This document shows positions 7,149-15,794 of a stretch of DNA of 64,000 nt, in pieces (position 1 is the stretch's first letter; the number at the start of each line of letters is the position of its first letter). Both the position numbers and the translations under genes were made by a program. The notes under the pieces were generated by a model. That model had not been told where the DNA came from and did not search any database. It worked only from the letters and a program-made list of their open reading frames with translations. This stretch comes from Lachnospiraceae bacterium. GTDB taxonomy: Bacteria > Bacillota > Clostridia > Lachnospirales > Lachnospiraceae. The DNA is taken from NCBI GenBank assembly GCA_014804675.1, contig JAAUZH010000005.1, positions 6,887-70,886 of the forward strand, read 5' to 3'.

Positions 7149-8390
7149 CTATACAATTCGTCTCACACTTAATATGGTACGGTATGTAGCATTTCCATAC
7201 TTGATGCCTGTACGTTCACTGCTGGCATGTACAATCTGCCCATTTCCTAAGTAAATGGCAACATGCCCCGCATAGCAGATAATATCTCCCGGCTGTGCAT
7301 TGGCATAATCCACCGCTCTTCCGGCGCTTCTCTGACTGGTGGAATCTCTTGGAATGACATAACCAAAATGCCTGTACACAGACTGGACGAAACCGGAACA
7401 GTCCGCACCATCCGTAAGGCTGGTACCTCCTGCCTTATAAGGATTGCCTACGAACTGGCAGGCATAGTTGGCAATCTGCTGTCCCATGGAGCTGTCTCCC
7501 GGGTCTGCTGGTGCACTTGGAGCTTCCTTTTCCGAATTACCGTCATCCCCTGTCGGTTCGTTTTGGGGTGCCGTATAATTAGCAGGATTGGAAGCAGCGA
7601 GAGTGCCCTTTGAGGGCTTCTTTTCCTGAGCAGCCAGCTGCGCCTGTATTGCCTCTTTCTCCTTCTGCTGTTCTTCTTCCAGCTTCTTAAGCTTTGCCGT
7701 CTGTTCTTTCAGCTGGCTCTTATAAGCTTCTGCCTGTTTTTTTGCACTGGCAAGCTTGCTGTCGAAATTTTGAATGGTATCCTTTTTTTCTGCAATCGCA
7801 GCTTCCAAAGCTTCCTGCTCCTGCTCCAGCTCATAATTGGATGCAAGCAGATCCGCTTCCTCTTCTTCCAGCTTCTCTTTTAAGGTCTTAACCGTTTCCC
7901 GTGTTTCCTTATACTCATCTAAAAGCTCTTTATCATAGGCATAGACCTTTTCCACATATTGAGCTTTGGTAAGCATATCCGCTATGCTTTTTGACTCCAG
8001 CAAAAGCTGCAGATAAGCACTTTCACCCTGTTCATAAAGGAACTTTAGCCGCATTCGCATGGCTTCATCCTGTTCCTCTTCTTTCACAATGACTGCTGCC
8101 AGCTCTTCCTTTGCCTGACCAATCTCCTTTTCTTTCGTGTCAATTTCTTCCTGACAGATACTGATGCTGGTCAAAATGTCAACCAGCTGGGTATCCATTT
8201 CTTCCACTTCGTTTGCCAGTGCAGCCTTTTGTCCCTCCAAAGAATCAATCTGACTGTTTACTGCATTTAAATTGCTTTCTGTTTTGCTTTTGGCATTCTT
8301 GGCATCTGAAATCGTAGTGGCCTGTACAGGTGTCACTACTGAAAATGTCAATAAAATTGCTAATCCAATGCAAATTCCTTTTTTGCGCAT
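7149..8390 (-). CDS. Secreted NlpC/P60 peptidoglycan endopeptidase with coiled coil
   Basis: A 413-residue exported cell-wall hydrolase. It has a signal peptide ending near VQATT, a long coiled-coil region (about residues 30-255, rich in E, K, Q and A), a low-complexity linker with P, E, S and D, and a C-terminal NlpC/P60 domain. The domain shows the catalytic cysteine in DGADCSGFVQ, the histidine in GHVAIYLG and a third polar site in IVHASS. This is the CwlO/PcsB layout, where the coiled coil controls the peptidase. Start at 8390 is favoured by GGGAG 5 bases upstream; ATG 8402 is poorly spaced. It follows the lipoprotein gene by 16 bases. Confidence 0.93.
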   Translation of the reverse strand: MRKKGICIGLAILLTFSVVTPVQATTISDAKNAKSKTESNLNAVNSQIDSLEGQKAALANEVEEMDTQLVDILTSISICQEEIDTKEKEIGQAKEELAAVIVKEEEQDEAMRMRLKFLYEQGESAYLQLLLESKSIADMLTKAQYVEKVYAYDKELLDEYKETRETVKTLKEKLEEEEADLLASNYELEQEQEALEAAIAEKKDTIQNFDSKLASAKKQAEAYKSQLKEQTAKLKKLEEEQQKEKEAIQAQLAAQEKKPSKGTLAASNPANYTAPQNEPTGDDGNSEKEAPSAPADPGDSSMGQQIANYACQFVGNPYKAGGTSLTDGADCSGFVQSVYRHFGYVIPRDSTSQRSAGRAVDYANAQPGDIICYAGHVAIYLGNGQIVHASSERTGIKYGNATYRTILSVRRIV

Positions 8391-8406
8391 CCGCACTCCC
8401 ATTCCT

Positions 8407-9603
8407 TTACTCTGCTGTGTTTTCACTTACCGCTTCCGAGGATTCTTCCTCCCCGCCGGCGCTGTTTTCACTTACTGTGCTTTCAGAAGTCTCCTGCTGC
8501 TTTTCCACCTGATGGACCGTTATAACGCTTTTTAAATATTCATCCACCTTTTCTGATAATAAGTAATCCTTATAAACTGCTTCGCCGCCTACTGCCTGGA
8601 TATAAGCATCGGCGCTTTCATAACTGTATTGGACATATTCTTCTTCTGCAGTCTCGGTAATCTGCTTTTTACTGATTTCTATTCCCTGCTGTTTTGCAAT
8701 GGCCCTCATAATCAGCTTATTCTTGGCAGATTCTACAGAAATATTCTCTGCTTCCGTTTCAAACTCCTCTTCCGTCATATTCATGTTGGTGGAGATAAAT
8801 TCGGAAAGCTCCACACCTGCCTGGGCAGCATAATTCTCTGCGTTCTTATAAACCCGGTCCTTAACCTCATCCACCATTTCTCTTGGAGGATCACTGACTT
8901 CACATGCATCATATACCGCCTGCCAGATAGCATCAGAGATAGCGGATTCATCCTGAATGGCATTCTGCTGTTCCATGTAGGATTTTACATCATCCCGATA
9001 CTCCTCCATACTGGAGAAGCCAAAATTCAGTTTTTGAATGAACTGGTCATTAAATTCTGGTGTGAATTTCTTTTCCGCATCATGGATACTATTGATCTTC
9101 ACATGGAAGACCACTTCTTTTCCCGCCATTTCCGTGGAAGTATAATCTTCCGGAAAAGTAAGGTTCAAATCCACCTCTTCACCTACGCTGTGTCCAATGA
9201 GTCCGGATTCAAATCCTTCAATGAAGGAACCGGAACCGATTTCCAGATAGGCTCCTTCTGCGGTGCCCCTATCAAAAGCAACCCCGTCTTTCTTCCCTTC
9301 ATAATCGATATTTACCATATCTCCTTCTTCTACTATTGTCTTATCGGGTATTTCCTCGTATTCGTATAAGTTTCCATACTCTACGTAATAATTCAGCTCG
9401 CTGGATATCTGCTGTTCAATCTGCTCGTCAGTAATCTGACCTGATACCTCAACCGTAACTTCAAGCCCTTCCAACTCTCCAAGCTTCACATAATCATCAG
9501 GATTTATGTTTTCACTGCTGCTTTGCGCATCCTTGTCCTTACCGCAGCCTGCAAGCAGCAGAGTCATTGCAACGACTAGCATCGTCAATACTTTTTTCTT
9601 CAT
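8407..9603 (-). CDS. Trigger-factor-like lipoprotein with FKBP-type isomerase domain
   Basis: A 398-residue lipoprotein: MKKKVLTMLVVAMTLLLAGC gives a signal peptide and lipobox with Cys20. Residues about 85-190 form an FKBP-type domain (VEEGDMVNIDYEGKKDGVAFDRGTA, FIEGFESGLIGHSVGEEV, LTFPEDY). The following helical part resembles the C-terminal chaperone domain of trigger factor, and the tail is Ser/Glu-rich. Likely an extracellular folding catalyst on the membrane surface, analogous in place to PrsA. GGAGA precedes ATG 9603. Cotranscription with the NlpC/P60 hydrolase 16 bases downstream suggests it may help fold that or other exported proteins. Confidence 0.9.
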   Translation of the reverse strand: MKKKVLTMLVVAMTLLLAGCGKDKDAQSSSENINPDDYVKLGELEGLEVTVEVSGQITDEQIEQQISSELNYYVEYGNLYEYEEIPDKTIVEEGDMVNIDYEGKKDGVAFDRGTAEGAYLEIGSGSFIEGFESGLIGHSVGEEVDLNLTFPEDYTSTEMAGKEVVFHVKINSIHDAEKKFTPEFNDQFIQKLNFGFSSMEEYRDDVKSYMEQQNAIQDESAISDAIWQAVYDACEVSDPPREMVDEVKDRVYKNAENYAAQAGVELSEFISTNMNMTEEEFETEAENISVESAKNKLIMRAIAKQQGIEISKKQITETAEEEYVQYSYESADAYIQAVGGEAVYKDYLLSEKVDEYLKSVITVHQVEKQQETSESTVSENSAGGEEESSEAVSENTAE

Positions 9604-9714
9604 AATCTTCTCCTTTAATCTTTTCAAAATTCCCTCATTGCTAAAAATTATATCATATTTATTTTTTAATAGAAAGCTCTTTCTTGGAAGTTCACAAATA
9701 TTACACAGCTTTTC

Positions 9715-9743
9715 TTGCACTTTAAATCAAACAATGGTACAAT
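9715..9743 (+). promoter_or_regulatory. Sigma-A-type promoter
   Basis: TTGCAC (9715-9720) and TACAAT (9738-9743) with a 17-base spacer, about 45 bases before the ATG at 9790. Confidence 0.75.
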
Positions 9744-9789
9744 ATTTGTTGCTGATTGCATTACTATATCATAGTTTCGGGAGGTTTAT

Positions 9790-10269
9790 ATGAATCATAC
9801 AGTACTCATAGTGCTGATTGTTATTTCCGTGATTCTTATCGCTGGAATCGCAGTACTATATTTTTTAGGAAAAAAAGCACAGAAAAGGCAGGCAGAACAA
9901 GAAGAGCAGATGGCCGCCAACAAACAGACGGTTTCCATGCTGATTATTGATAAAAAACGGATGAAGATAAAAGATTCCGGACTGCCCCAGGTAGTCATAG
10001 AACAGACCCCCAAGTTTTTCAGAGGCTCCAAGCTTCCCATTGTAAAAGCAAAGGTAGGACCTCAAATCATGTCTCTTGTATGCGACGAAAAGATTTTTGA
10101 CAAGGTTCCAGTAAAAAAAGAAGTCAAAGCAGTGGTAAGCGGTATCTACATTATGGATGTAAAAGGATTCCGGGGTGGAAATGCTCCTGTAGAGCAAAAG
10201 AAAAAGGGCCTTTTCAAGAGAGCTTTAGAAGCTGCTCAGGAAAAAGCCGGTGCGAAGCCAGTCAAATAA
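9790..10269 (+). CDS. Conserved hypothetical protein with one N-terminal membrane segment
   Basis: A 159-residue protein. Residues 5-27 (VLIVLIVISVILIAGIAVLYFLG) form one membrane span, then a basic/acidic stretch (KKAQKRQAEQEEQ) and a cytoplasmic-type domain with MLIIDKKRMKIKDSGLPQVV and VKAKVGPQIMSLVCDEKIFD. The middle looks like a small beta domain; the C-terminus is lysine/alanine-rich. I do not know a function. GGGAGG is 6 bases before the start and a consensus-like promoter precedes it. It is alone between two minus-strand units. Confidence 0.8.
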   Translation: MNHTVLIVLIVISVILIAGIAVLYFLGKKAQKRQAEQEEQMAANKQTVSMLIIDKKRMKIKDSGLPQVVIEQTPKFFRGSKLPIVKAKVGPQIMSLVCDEKIFDKVPVKKEVKAVVSGIYIMDVKGFRGGNAPVEQKKKGLFKRALEAAQEKAGAKPVK

Positions 10270-10274
10270 TGTCC

Positions 10275-10718
10275 CTAAAGGGAGAAGGATATTCCTTCTC
10301 TCTTTTCTTTTATATCAATGGTCAGGCTGCAGTCTGCCAAGTGCTCATAATTTATTTCCATAGCATACTCTACCCGTACCTGAATCTGCTGTTCTGACTC
10401 CTGAAGCTCCACACTTTTTGCATCAATTCCTATCATGATATCCCCGTAGGGAGTTACATAATTGGAAAGGTTCTTTTTCCTTTCCTCAAATATCATATTG
10501 GAAATAACCACTCCCTTTTTCTGGACGCTTAATTGTCCCTGGGAGAATTTTATCATGTTTTTTACAGGTGTCGAAAACCCCTCCATCACTTCTTCGTAAA
10601 ACAGATAATGGCAGTTATTTTTTTTATAGTAATTCCCGATTGTAATAGTCTCTGTCTTGTCCGCTTCCCCATTCTGATACTGAATTCCACACACGGACAC
10701 TAATACCTCTTTTGTCAT
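10275..10718 (-). CDS. DUF1934 (YwiB-like) beta-barrel protein
   Basis: A 147-residue DUF1934 protein. It opens MTKEVLVSVCGIQYQNGEAD and continues with short beta strands (HYLFYEEVMEG, NMIKFSQGQLSVQKKG, MIFEERKKNLSNYVTPYGDIMIGIDAKSVEL), then a C-terminal pair ending LTIDIKEK. The family forms a small calycin-like barrel of unknown function, often beside argS or regulatory genes in Firmicutes. The upstream gene overlaps its 5' end by 95 bases, which is unusual. The start at 10718 fits the family N-terminus. Confidence 0.82.
   Translation of the reverse strand: MTKEVLVSVCGIQYQNGEADKTETITIGNYYKKNNCHYLFYEEVMEGFSTPVKNMIKFSQGQLSVQKKGVVISNMIFEERKKNLSNYVTPYGDIMIGIDAKSVELQESEQQIQVRVEYAMEINYEHLADCSLTIDIKEKREGISFSL
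10282..10311 (+). terminator. Terminator after the membrane-anchored hypothetical gene
   Basis: GAGAAGGA/TCCTTCTC stem with a 3-base loop followed by a T-rich stretch. It overlaps the last codons of the convergent DUF1934 gene. Confidence 0.65.
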
Positions 10719-10965
10719 CTTCCCAATCCTCTATCAATTTTAAAATGCTTTCGTATAGCTTGCCTGATACTTTAATCTTGCTTCTATCCAGCTCATAGAC
10801 CGGTGCATGCAGCTCTTCCTCGCTTAGCCCTTCTACTGTTATCACACGATAACTTTCCCCGGTATAGATGTAGTCAGGATACATCGTACCGAAAACGAAC
10901 AGCAGCGCTGCAAACCCGCTCATCACTCCATAACATAATAATTCAAAATATGCTTTCCTTCTCAT
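10624..10965 (-). CDS. Small single-span membrane protein overlapping DUF1934 gene
   Basis: A 113-residue frame starting MRRKAYFELLCYG with AGGAGG upstream. Residues about 6-30 (FELLCYGVMSGFAALLFVFGTMY) form one membrane span, followed by an extracellular-type segment (YIYTGESYRVITVEGLSEEELHAPVYEL). The last ~30 residues (from about SVRVWNSV) lie within the 5' end of the DUF1934 gene in another frame and look less protein-like. The natural stop may have been lost by a small indel near 10718. No family recognised. It sits between the GntR regulator and DUF1934 genes, probably in one operon. Confidence 0.6.
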   Translation of the reverse strand: MRRKAYFELLCYGVMSGFAALLFVFGTMYPDYIYTGESYRVITVEGLSEEELHAPVYELDRSKIKVSGKLYESILKLIEDWEDDKRGISVRVWNSVSEWGSGQDRDYYNRELL

Positions 10966-11039
10966 GGAAATCCTCCTCCTAATTGCTTGCTTAGAAGAGT
11001 TATTCCCATTTTCCAACGCTTTATACAGCATCTATCCAT

Positions 11040-11714
11040 TTACTTTATGGCTCGAAGCTGCTCCTTTATGAATTTTTCCTGATTATCCACATGCATGCCT
11101 ACTGCTGCGGCTGCGGCCTCTTCATCCCGTTCCACAATGCTGTTGTAAATATTCCTGTGCTCCTCAATAAGCCTGTTATGGGATGTTTTATCTTTCACAT
11201 ATTCAAACCGGTAACGATATACCTGCTCTGCCAGATTATTTACAAGCTGGCTCAGCCTGTCATTTCCGGCAGATTTTAAAATGATATCATGAAATGCCAC
11301 ATCTGCCTTGGCAATGACCGTAGCATCTTTCGTCTCAACCGCCTTCTCAAAGGCTGCTGCCGCTTCCTTTAATTCAGCCCGCTGCTCCTCATCCATTCTC
11401 TGACAGGCCAGCTTTGCTGCAAAAGCATCTAACTCTCTTCTTACCTCCAACACATCCTGAAGGTTTTTCTCTGTAATCTGCGCTACCTCTGCTCCACGCC
11501 TGGGAATCATGGTTACAAGTCCCTCCAGCTCCAGCTTCCTTATAGCCTCCCTGATTGGAGTCCTGCTGACTCCCAAACGGTTAGCCAGATGAATCTCCAT
11601 CAGCCTTTCTCCCGGCTTTAATTCCCCTGTTAATATTCCCTGCCGCAAGGTTTTAAAAACCACGTCTCTAAGGGGCAGATACTCATCCATATTCTCCTGC
11701 AGCAAGTCTTTCAT
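11040..11714 (-). CDS. GntR/FadR-family transcriptional regulator with FCD domain
   Basis: A 224-residue regulator. The N-terminal winged helix spans about 15-80 (LRQGILTGELKPGERLMEIHLANRLGVSRTPIREAIRKLELEGLV). The C-terminal FCD helical domain carries likely metal/ligand residues in DVAFHDIILKSAGN and in EEHRNIYNSIVERDEEAA. FadR-type regulators bind organic acids or sugar acids. The effector is unknown because no catabolic genes lie beside it; it lies 69 bases after ispE and may be read with it. GGGAGG precedes ATG 11714. Confidence 0.9.
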   Translation of the reverse strand: MKDLLQENMDEYLPLRDVVFKTLRQGILTGELKPGERLMEIHLANRLGVSRTPIREAIRKLELEGLVTMIPRRGAEVAQITEKNLQDVLEVRRELDAFAAKLACQRMDEEQRAELKEAAAAFEKAVETKDATVIAKADVAFHDIILKSAGNDRLSQLVNNLAEQVYRYRFEYVKDKTSHNRLIEEHRNIYNSIVERDEEAAAAAVGMHVDNQEKFIKEQLRAIK

Positions 11715-11783
11715 AATATACCTCCCTTATTATTAACATTCCTGCCCCATCAGGCTTTATGGAGCAGTCAAAATCTTTTTTGA

Positions 11784-12650
11784 TTAAGAGTTTACAAACT
11801 CTGCCACAAACAGCTCTTTTACCAGGCCGATGCCGTCCAGCTCTTTTTTTGCTTTCTCAGCCAGCTCCTTTGAATCAAATACTCCAAAGACCGTTGGTCC
11901 GCTTCCGCTCATCAATGCATTAAGCGCTCCTGCCTTAAGCATAGCCTCCTTGATTTCTCCAATGACAGGATATCTTTGGATTGTTACCGTTTCCAGCACG
12001 TTTTCCATACGTTCTGTAATGCCTTCCAGGTCCTGCTCTTCAATTGCTCTTCTCATGCCATCAATATCCGGGTGCTGCTTTAGTGTATCCAGCTGAAGAT
12101 TTTCATAAACATATTTAGTAGACACATTGATATCCGGCTTTCCAATCAACAAACTGCAGGCAGGGGGAACAGGCAGGGGTGTCAACACTTCTCCAATGCC
12201 TTCTGACAATGCGGTTCCCTGCAGGATACAGTAAGGCACATCCGCACCGATTTTCACCGCCATCTCAAGCAATTCTTCCATAGGAATATTTCCTTCTAAC
12301 AGCTCATTTAAACCAAGGAGGGTGGCTGCCGCATCTGTGCTGCCTCCCGCCATTCCAGCTGCAATGGGGATATTCTTTTTTAAAGTAACGAAAATCCCCT
12401 GGCTGCTTCCTAACCGTTCCAGCATCTGCTTTGCCGCTTTATAAATCAGATTATCTTCATTGAGCGGCAATTCTTCTTTATCAGCAGCAATCCGAATCCC
12501 CGGTTCCGGAATTTTCCGAAAGGTAAGTTCATCATACACAGATACCATTTGCATGATCATCTTCACTTCATGATATCCATCCGGCCTTTTCCCTAATACA
12601 TCCAGCCCTAAATTGATTTTCCCATATGCCTTCTTTTTCAACTCTTCCAT
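11784..12650 (-). CDS. ispE: 4-diphosphocytidyl-2-C-methyl-D-erythritol kinase
   Basis: MEP-pathway kinase phosphorylating CDP-methylerythritol for isoprenoid synthesis. The 288-residue GHMP kinase begins AYGKINLGLDVLGKRPDGYHEVKMIMQ, with the catalytic lysine region and DGYHE motif. The ATP loop is PIAAGMAGGSTDAAATLLGLN, and the C-terminal GHMP motif is NALMSGSGPTVFGVF. Full length for the family. It shows this organism makes isoprenoids by the non-mevalonate route. It is the first gene of a likely operon with the GntR regulator. Confidence 0.96.
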   Translation of the reverse strand: MEELKKKAYGKINLGLDVLGKRPDGYHEVKMIMQMVSVYDELTFRKIPEPGIRIAADKEELPLNEDNLIYKAAKQMLERLGSSQGIFVTLKKNIPIAAGMAGGSTDAAATLLGLNELLEGNIPMEELLEMAVKIGADVPYCILQGTALSEGIGEVLTPLPVPPACSLLIGKPDINVSTKYVYENLQLDTLKQHPDIDGMRRAIEEQDLEGITERMENVLETVTIQRYPVIGEIKEAMLKAGALNALMSGSGPTVFGVFDSKELAEKAKKELDGIGLVKELFVAEFVNS

Positions 12651-12846
12651 TTTTATTCCCCTATTTCATCTATAATAAGTTTTTAAATATTACATTGTAC
12701 ACGGCATGTATTTTGTATACATTTAAGTAATTATAATAAATGGCAAAAAAAAAAGCAACATGGGTAAACATTTTTTTCCATTTGTCCGATATATGATTTG
12801 AAACTATTAATTATGTATAATTTTATTGACCAAGGAGGGTAAAAAC

Positions 12847-13458
12847 ATGAGTGTAAACGGAATTACAGGTACTCAGGCTGCTTATGCCGGTTATACCAGC
12901 ACCCAGTCCACAGCTGCCAGCGAAAAGACTTCTGAAGCTTCCAGCAGCAAAGATACTTCAGGTGTTGTTTATGAACCAACTAGTAAGACAACTGGTACCG
13001 CTGCCAATTCAACGAAAACTTACAAGCAGGATACAGCAACCATTGCAAAATTAAAAGCAGATGCCGAAGAGAGAACTTCCCAGTTAAGAAGCCTTGTAGA
13101 ACAGCTTATGAGCAAACAGGGAACTGCATACGGACAGGCTAATAATATGTGGAGCTTTTTAGCAGGTGGGAACTATACCGTAGATCCTGCTACCAGGGCA
13201 CAGGCACAAGCCGATATTGCAGAAGACGGCTATTGGGGTGTGACGCAGACCTCAGATCGTATTCTGGATTTTGCCAAAGCATTAACGGGCGGCGATCCTT
13301 CCAAGGCTGACGAAATGTTAGAAGCATTTAAGAAGGGCTATGAGCAGGCTGCAAAGAAATGGGGCGGTAATCTGCCTGACATTTCACAGCGCACATACGA
13401 TGCAGTCATTTCCAAGTTTGAACAATGGAAATCTAACGAAACTGGTACTACGAATTAA
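12847..13458 (+). CDS. Conserved hypothetical protein, 203 aa, Ser/Thr/Ala-rich N-terminus
   Basis: No family I can name with confidence. Residues 1-70 are a low-complexity Ser/Thr/Ala region without a signal peptide. The remainder is helical and conserved-looking: LRSLVEQLMSKQGTAYGQ, AQADIAEDGYWGVTQTSDRI and LDFAKALTGGDPSKADEMLEAFKKGYEQAAKKWGG. This layout resembles proteins exported without a cleaved signal or assembled on the cell surface, but that is inference. ATG 12847 has AAGGAGGG upstream. Monocistronic with its own terminator. Confidence 0.78.
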   Translation: MSVNGITGTQAAYAGYTSTQSTAASEKTSEASSSKDTSGVVYEPTSKTTGTAANSTKTYKQDTATIAKLKADAEERTSQLRSLVEQLMSKQGTAYGQANNMWSFLAGGNYTVDPATRAQAQADIAEDGYWGVTQTSDRILDFAKALTGGDPSKADEMLEAFKKGYEQAAKKWGGNLPDISQRTYDAVISKFEQWKSNETGTTN

Positions 13459-13474
13459 TATATTCCAATAAATT

Positions 13475-13507
13475 GCCCGGAGAAGTTCCCTATTCTCCGG
13501 GCTTTCT
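13475..13507 (+). terminator. Terminator of the Ser/Thr-rich hypothetical gene
   Basis: GCCCGGAGAA/TTCTCCGGGC perfect stem with an 8-base loop, followed by TTTCT. Confidence 0.88.
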
Positions 13508-13523
13508 AAATGTATGGGCAGCC

Positions 13524-15086
13524 TTATTTCTGCACTCCTTTTACAATGAAAAGCTTATCTCCTTCTTTTAAATCGTCTCCTGACAATCCGTTCAGCTCTT
13601 TGATCTTCTTTACGGAAACATAATATTTCTTTCCAATCTGCCAGAGGCTATCGTCTTTTCCAGCTACATGAATAGCCATGCTGGGCAAATTCTTTACTTT
13701 GTCCATATCCAGATCCTGTACTTGAATATCTGTTATCATATCTTCCTTCTGCTCACAAAATACAATTGCATGAACTCTTACTACCGCTTTTACTTCCAAT
13801 TCTTCACTGTCCAGCATAGTAACATTTAATTGCTCCACCGAAACAGCAACATTGCTGGTGCATTGGCTGTTGATACCGCTTACATCCATAACATAGGAAA
13901 AAGGCAGCATACCCTGAAGGGAAGAGTAAGGCATTTTATCATCCCCTGTTACATACAGACAATTTACAAGCAATGTACCGTTTAATTCCAGACCGTCTTC
14001 CACAATTTTTGTTTCATCCAGCACTGCCTCCGCTTCGCTGTGCATAAGCTGCAATATTTTTCCCGCACCCGGCTCAATTTTTAATTTATCTGCCACCCGG
14101 CATTTTCCCTCATTCTTAACCAGCAAACTTTTAAAGCTGCCCGGTAAGGTCACTGCCGTGATTTCCTTCGTTACCCCATACACATCCGATAAGATTTCTA
14201 CCCGTTCTTCTTCATACATCTTTATGTTTAAGTCTAACACGATTTCTAATGCAACAACTCTCTCTTCTCCGTCAAAATCCGGTCTTACTTCAAACTCCTT
14301 GTGAGAAATCTGCCAGGTAATATCCGGAATCATAGTTTCCCTACAGTCATTGCATTCAATTACGCCACTAAAAGGCATGGTTGTTTCATAAAAACGAACG
14401 GGACGATCTTCTCCCTCTCCTTCAAAAAGAAAAAATGCCTCCAGCTCTCCCTGCACCGATATTTTCCCATCCAATGCTTTGAAATCCAGATTTCCAATTC
14501 GTATGGAATTCCATATGATTTGTGCGATGTTGGGCATTCCTGCCGGAAATTCAATTTCCTGACGGATTCGATAAATATCCTTTTTACATATGGCTATTTC
14601 TGCAATATCCAGACATCTTTTCCGGTACTCTGCTTCCTCTTCCCCATAAAGCTCTGTTGCTGTTTCCTCATCGTAAAGCTCTCTTACACTCATTTTCAAT
14701 GTAATAATAGAACGGATACTAGCCTTTCTGGAATTGATCATGGAAACCGAAAAATCTTCTATTTCATAAGTATAGTCCACATTGTCTCCACTTTCCACTC
14801 CTTCTAAAAACACCGTTTCCTCAAAAGGCATCTCTTTTTCCACCCTTGCTAACTTCTCTCCGGAATCGGTAGAAGCATACAACAAAGAGGCAAGCAGCTT
14901 TCCTCTTACTGTTACATGATCCCCGCTTGCCTTCACCTCGTCAATTCTTACGTCTCCCTCTTTAAAAATAATTTTATCCATATCCGGTTTTACATCGGGC
15001 AGATTAAAATCTTCCTCTAAGGTAATCTGATTGGAAGCCTTGCTTTTCAAACAATCCATATGTATATTTTTTTTAATCAGATTCAT
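13524..15086 (-). CDS. SipL-like spore morphogenesis protein (DUF3794 repeats + LysM)
   Basis: A 520-residue protein with several DUF3794 modules (for example VLLYAS-like LLASLLYAS, EEERVEILSDVYGV and LLVNCLYVTGDDKMPYSS) and a C-terminal LysM domain (IHVAGKDDSLWQIGKKYYVS, IKELNGLSGDDLKEGDKLFIV). This matches Clostridioides SipL, which binds SpoIVA through its LysM domain and drives coat localisation around the forespore; length is also close. No signal peptide, as expected for a mother-cell coat protein. Start at 15086 is set by AGGAGG upstream and by MNLIKKNIHMDCL. It points to a spore-forming lineage, though no other spore gene is adjacent. Confidence 0.82.
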   Translation of the reverse strand: MNLIKKNIHMDCLKSKASNQITLEEDFNLPDVKPDMDKIIFKEGDVRIDEVKASGDHVTVRGKLLASLLYASTDSGEKLARVEKEMPFEETVFLEGVESGDNVDYTYEIEDFSVSMINSRKASIRSIITLKMSVRELYDEETATELYGEEEAEYRKRCLDIAEIAICKKDIYRIRQEIEFPAGMPNIAQIIWNSIRIGNLDFKALDGKISVQGELEAFFLFEGEGEDRPVRFYETTMPFSGVIECNDCRETMIPDITWQISHKEFEVRPDFDGEERVVALEIVLDLNIKMYEEERVEILSDVYGVTKEITAVTLPGSFKSLLVKNEGKCRVADKLKIEPGAGKILQLMHSEAEAVLDETKIVEDGLELNGTLLVNCLYVTGDDKMPYSSLQGMLPFSYVMDVSGINSQCTSNVAVSVEQLNVTMLDSEELEVKAVVRVHAIVFCEQKEDMITDIQVQDLDMDKVKNLPSMAIHVAGKDDSLWQIGKKYYVSVKKIKELNGLSGDDLKEGDKLFIVKGVQK

Positions 15087-15179
15087 AAAAAACCTCCTTC
15101 TTTCCTGTCTATACATTTCTACAATGTATGACGGAAAAAAGGAGGTTATGAATGTTTTCTTGCTTATTCTTACTATGTA

Positions 15180-15593
15180 TTAGATGCCGAAGCTTCCTGT
15201 TACTTCTTCATTGATTACATAGTATACCTGGCTCTCTTCTGGCTTTACATATAATTCAACCGTCTTGAAGTCAGATACTTTTTTCTTTAAGTCATATTTC
15301 CAAACATCTTTTGCAATTTTCACTAAATCTTCTGTTGTATAGGATCTTCCGGAAAACTGTAAATTTACTACTGCCTTTACTTCAGCTTTCTTTTCCGGAG
15401 CAGCTTTCTTTTCTTCTGCTTCCTTCTTTGCAGGTGCTTTTTTTGCAGTGGCTTTTTTTGCAGGTGCTTTTGCTGCTGCCTTAGCCGGTGCTGCCTTTGC
15501 TTCTGCTTTAGCTGATGTAGCTTCTACTGGTTTTGCTGCCGCTACAGCTTTTGCTACTGGTTTTGCGGTTACTGCTGCTTTTACGTCTGCCAT
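15180..15593 (-). CDS. DUF6465 family protein with Ala/Lys-rich N-terminus
   Basis: A 137-residue protein. The first ~80 residues are a histone-H1-like run of A, K, P and V (AKAAAKAPAKKATAKKAP). The C-terminal ~60 residues form a small conserved domain (VNLQFSGRSYTTEDLVKIAKDVW, TVELYVKPEESQVYYVINEE) of the DUF6465 type common in Lachnospiraceae. The basic tail suggests nucleic-acid or polyanion contact, as inference only. ATG 15593 has AAGGGAG 9 bases upstream. Confidence 0.8.
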   Translation of the reverse strand: MADVKAAVTAKPVAKAVAAAKPVEATSAKAEAKAAPAKAAAKAPAKKATAKKAPAKKEAEEKKAAPEKKAEVKAVVNLQFSGRSYTTEDLVKIAKDVWKYDLKKKVSDFKTVELYVKPEESQVYYVINEEVTGSFGI

Positions 15594-15794
15594 TTCATTT
15601 TCTCCCTTCACACGCTCTAATCGTGATCTATTATTTTTGCTTTCCTATATAGTGGACACTGCAATATCTCTTTGTCCTCTTGTGCAATAGTAACTCATTT
15701 TTTCCGGTATGTCAAATATTTTGTCATAATTCTTTGAAAAAATTTTTTATAATATTTTTAATCATCTATACCAATTGCGCTCTGTTAGTCTATG

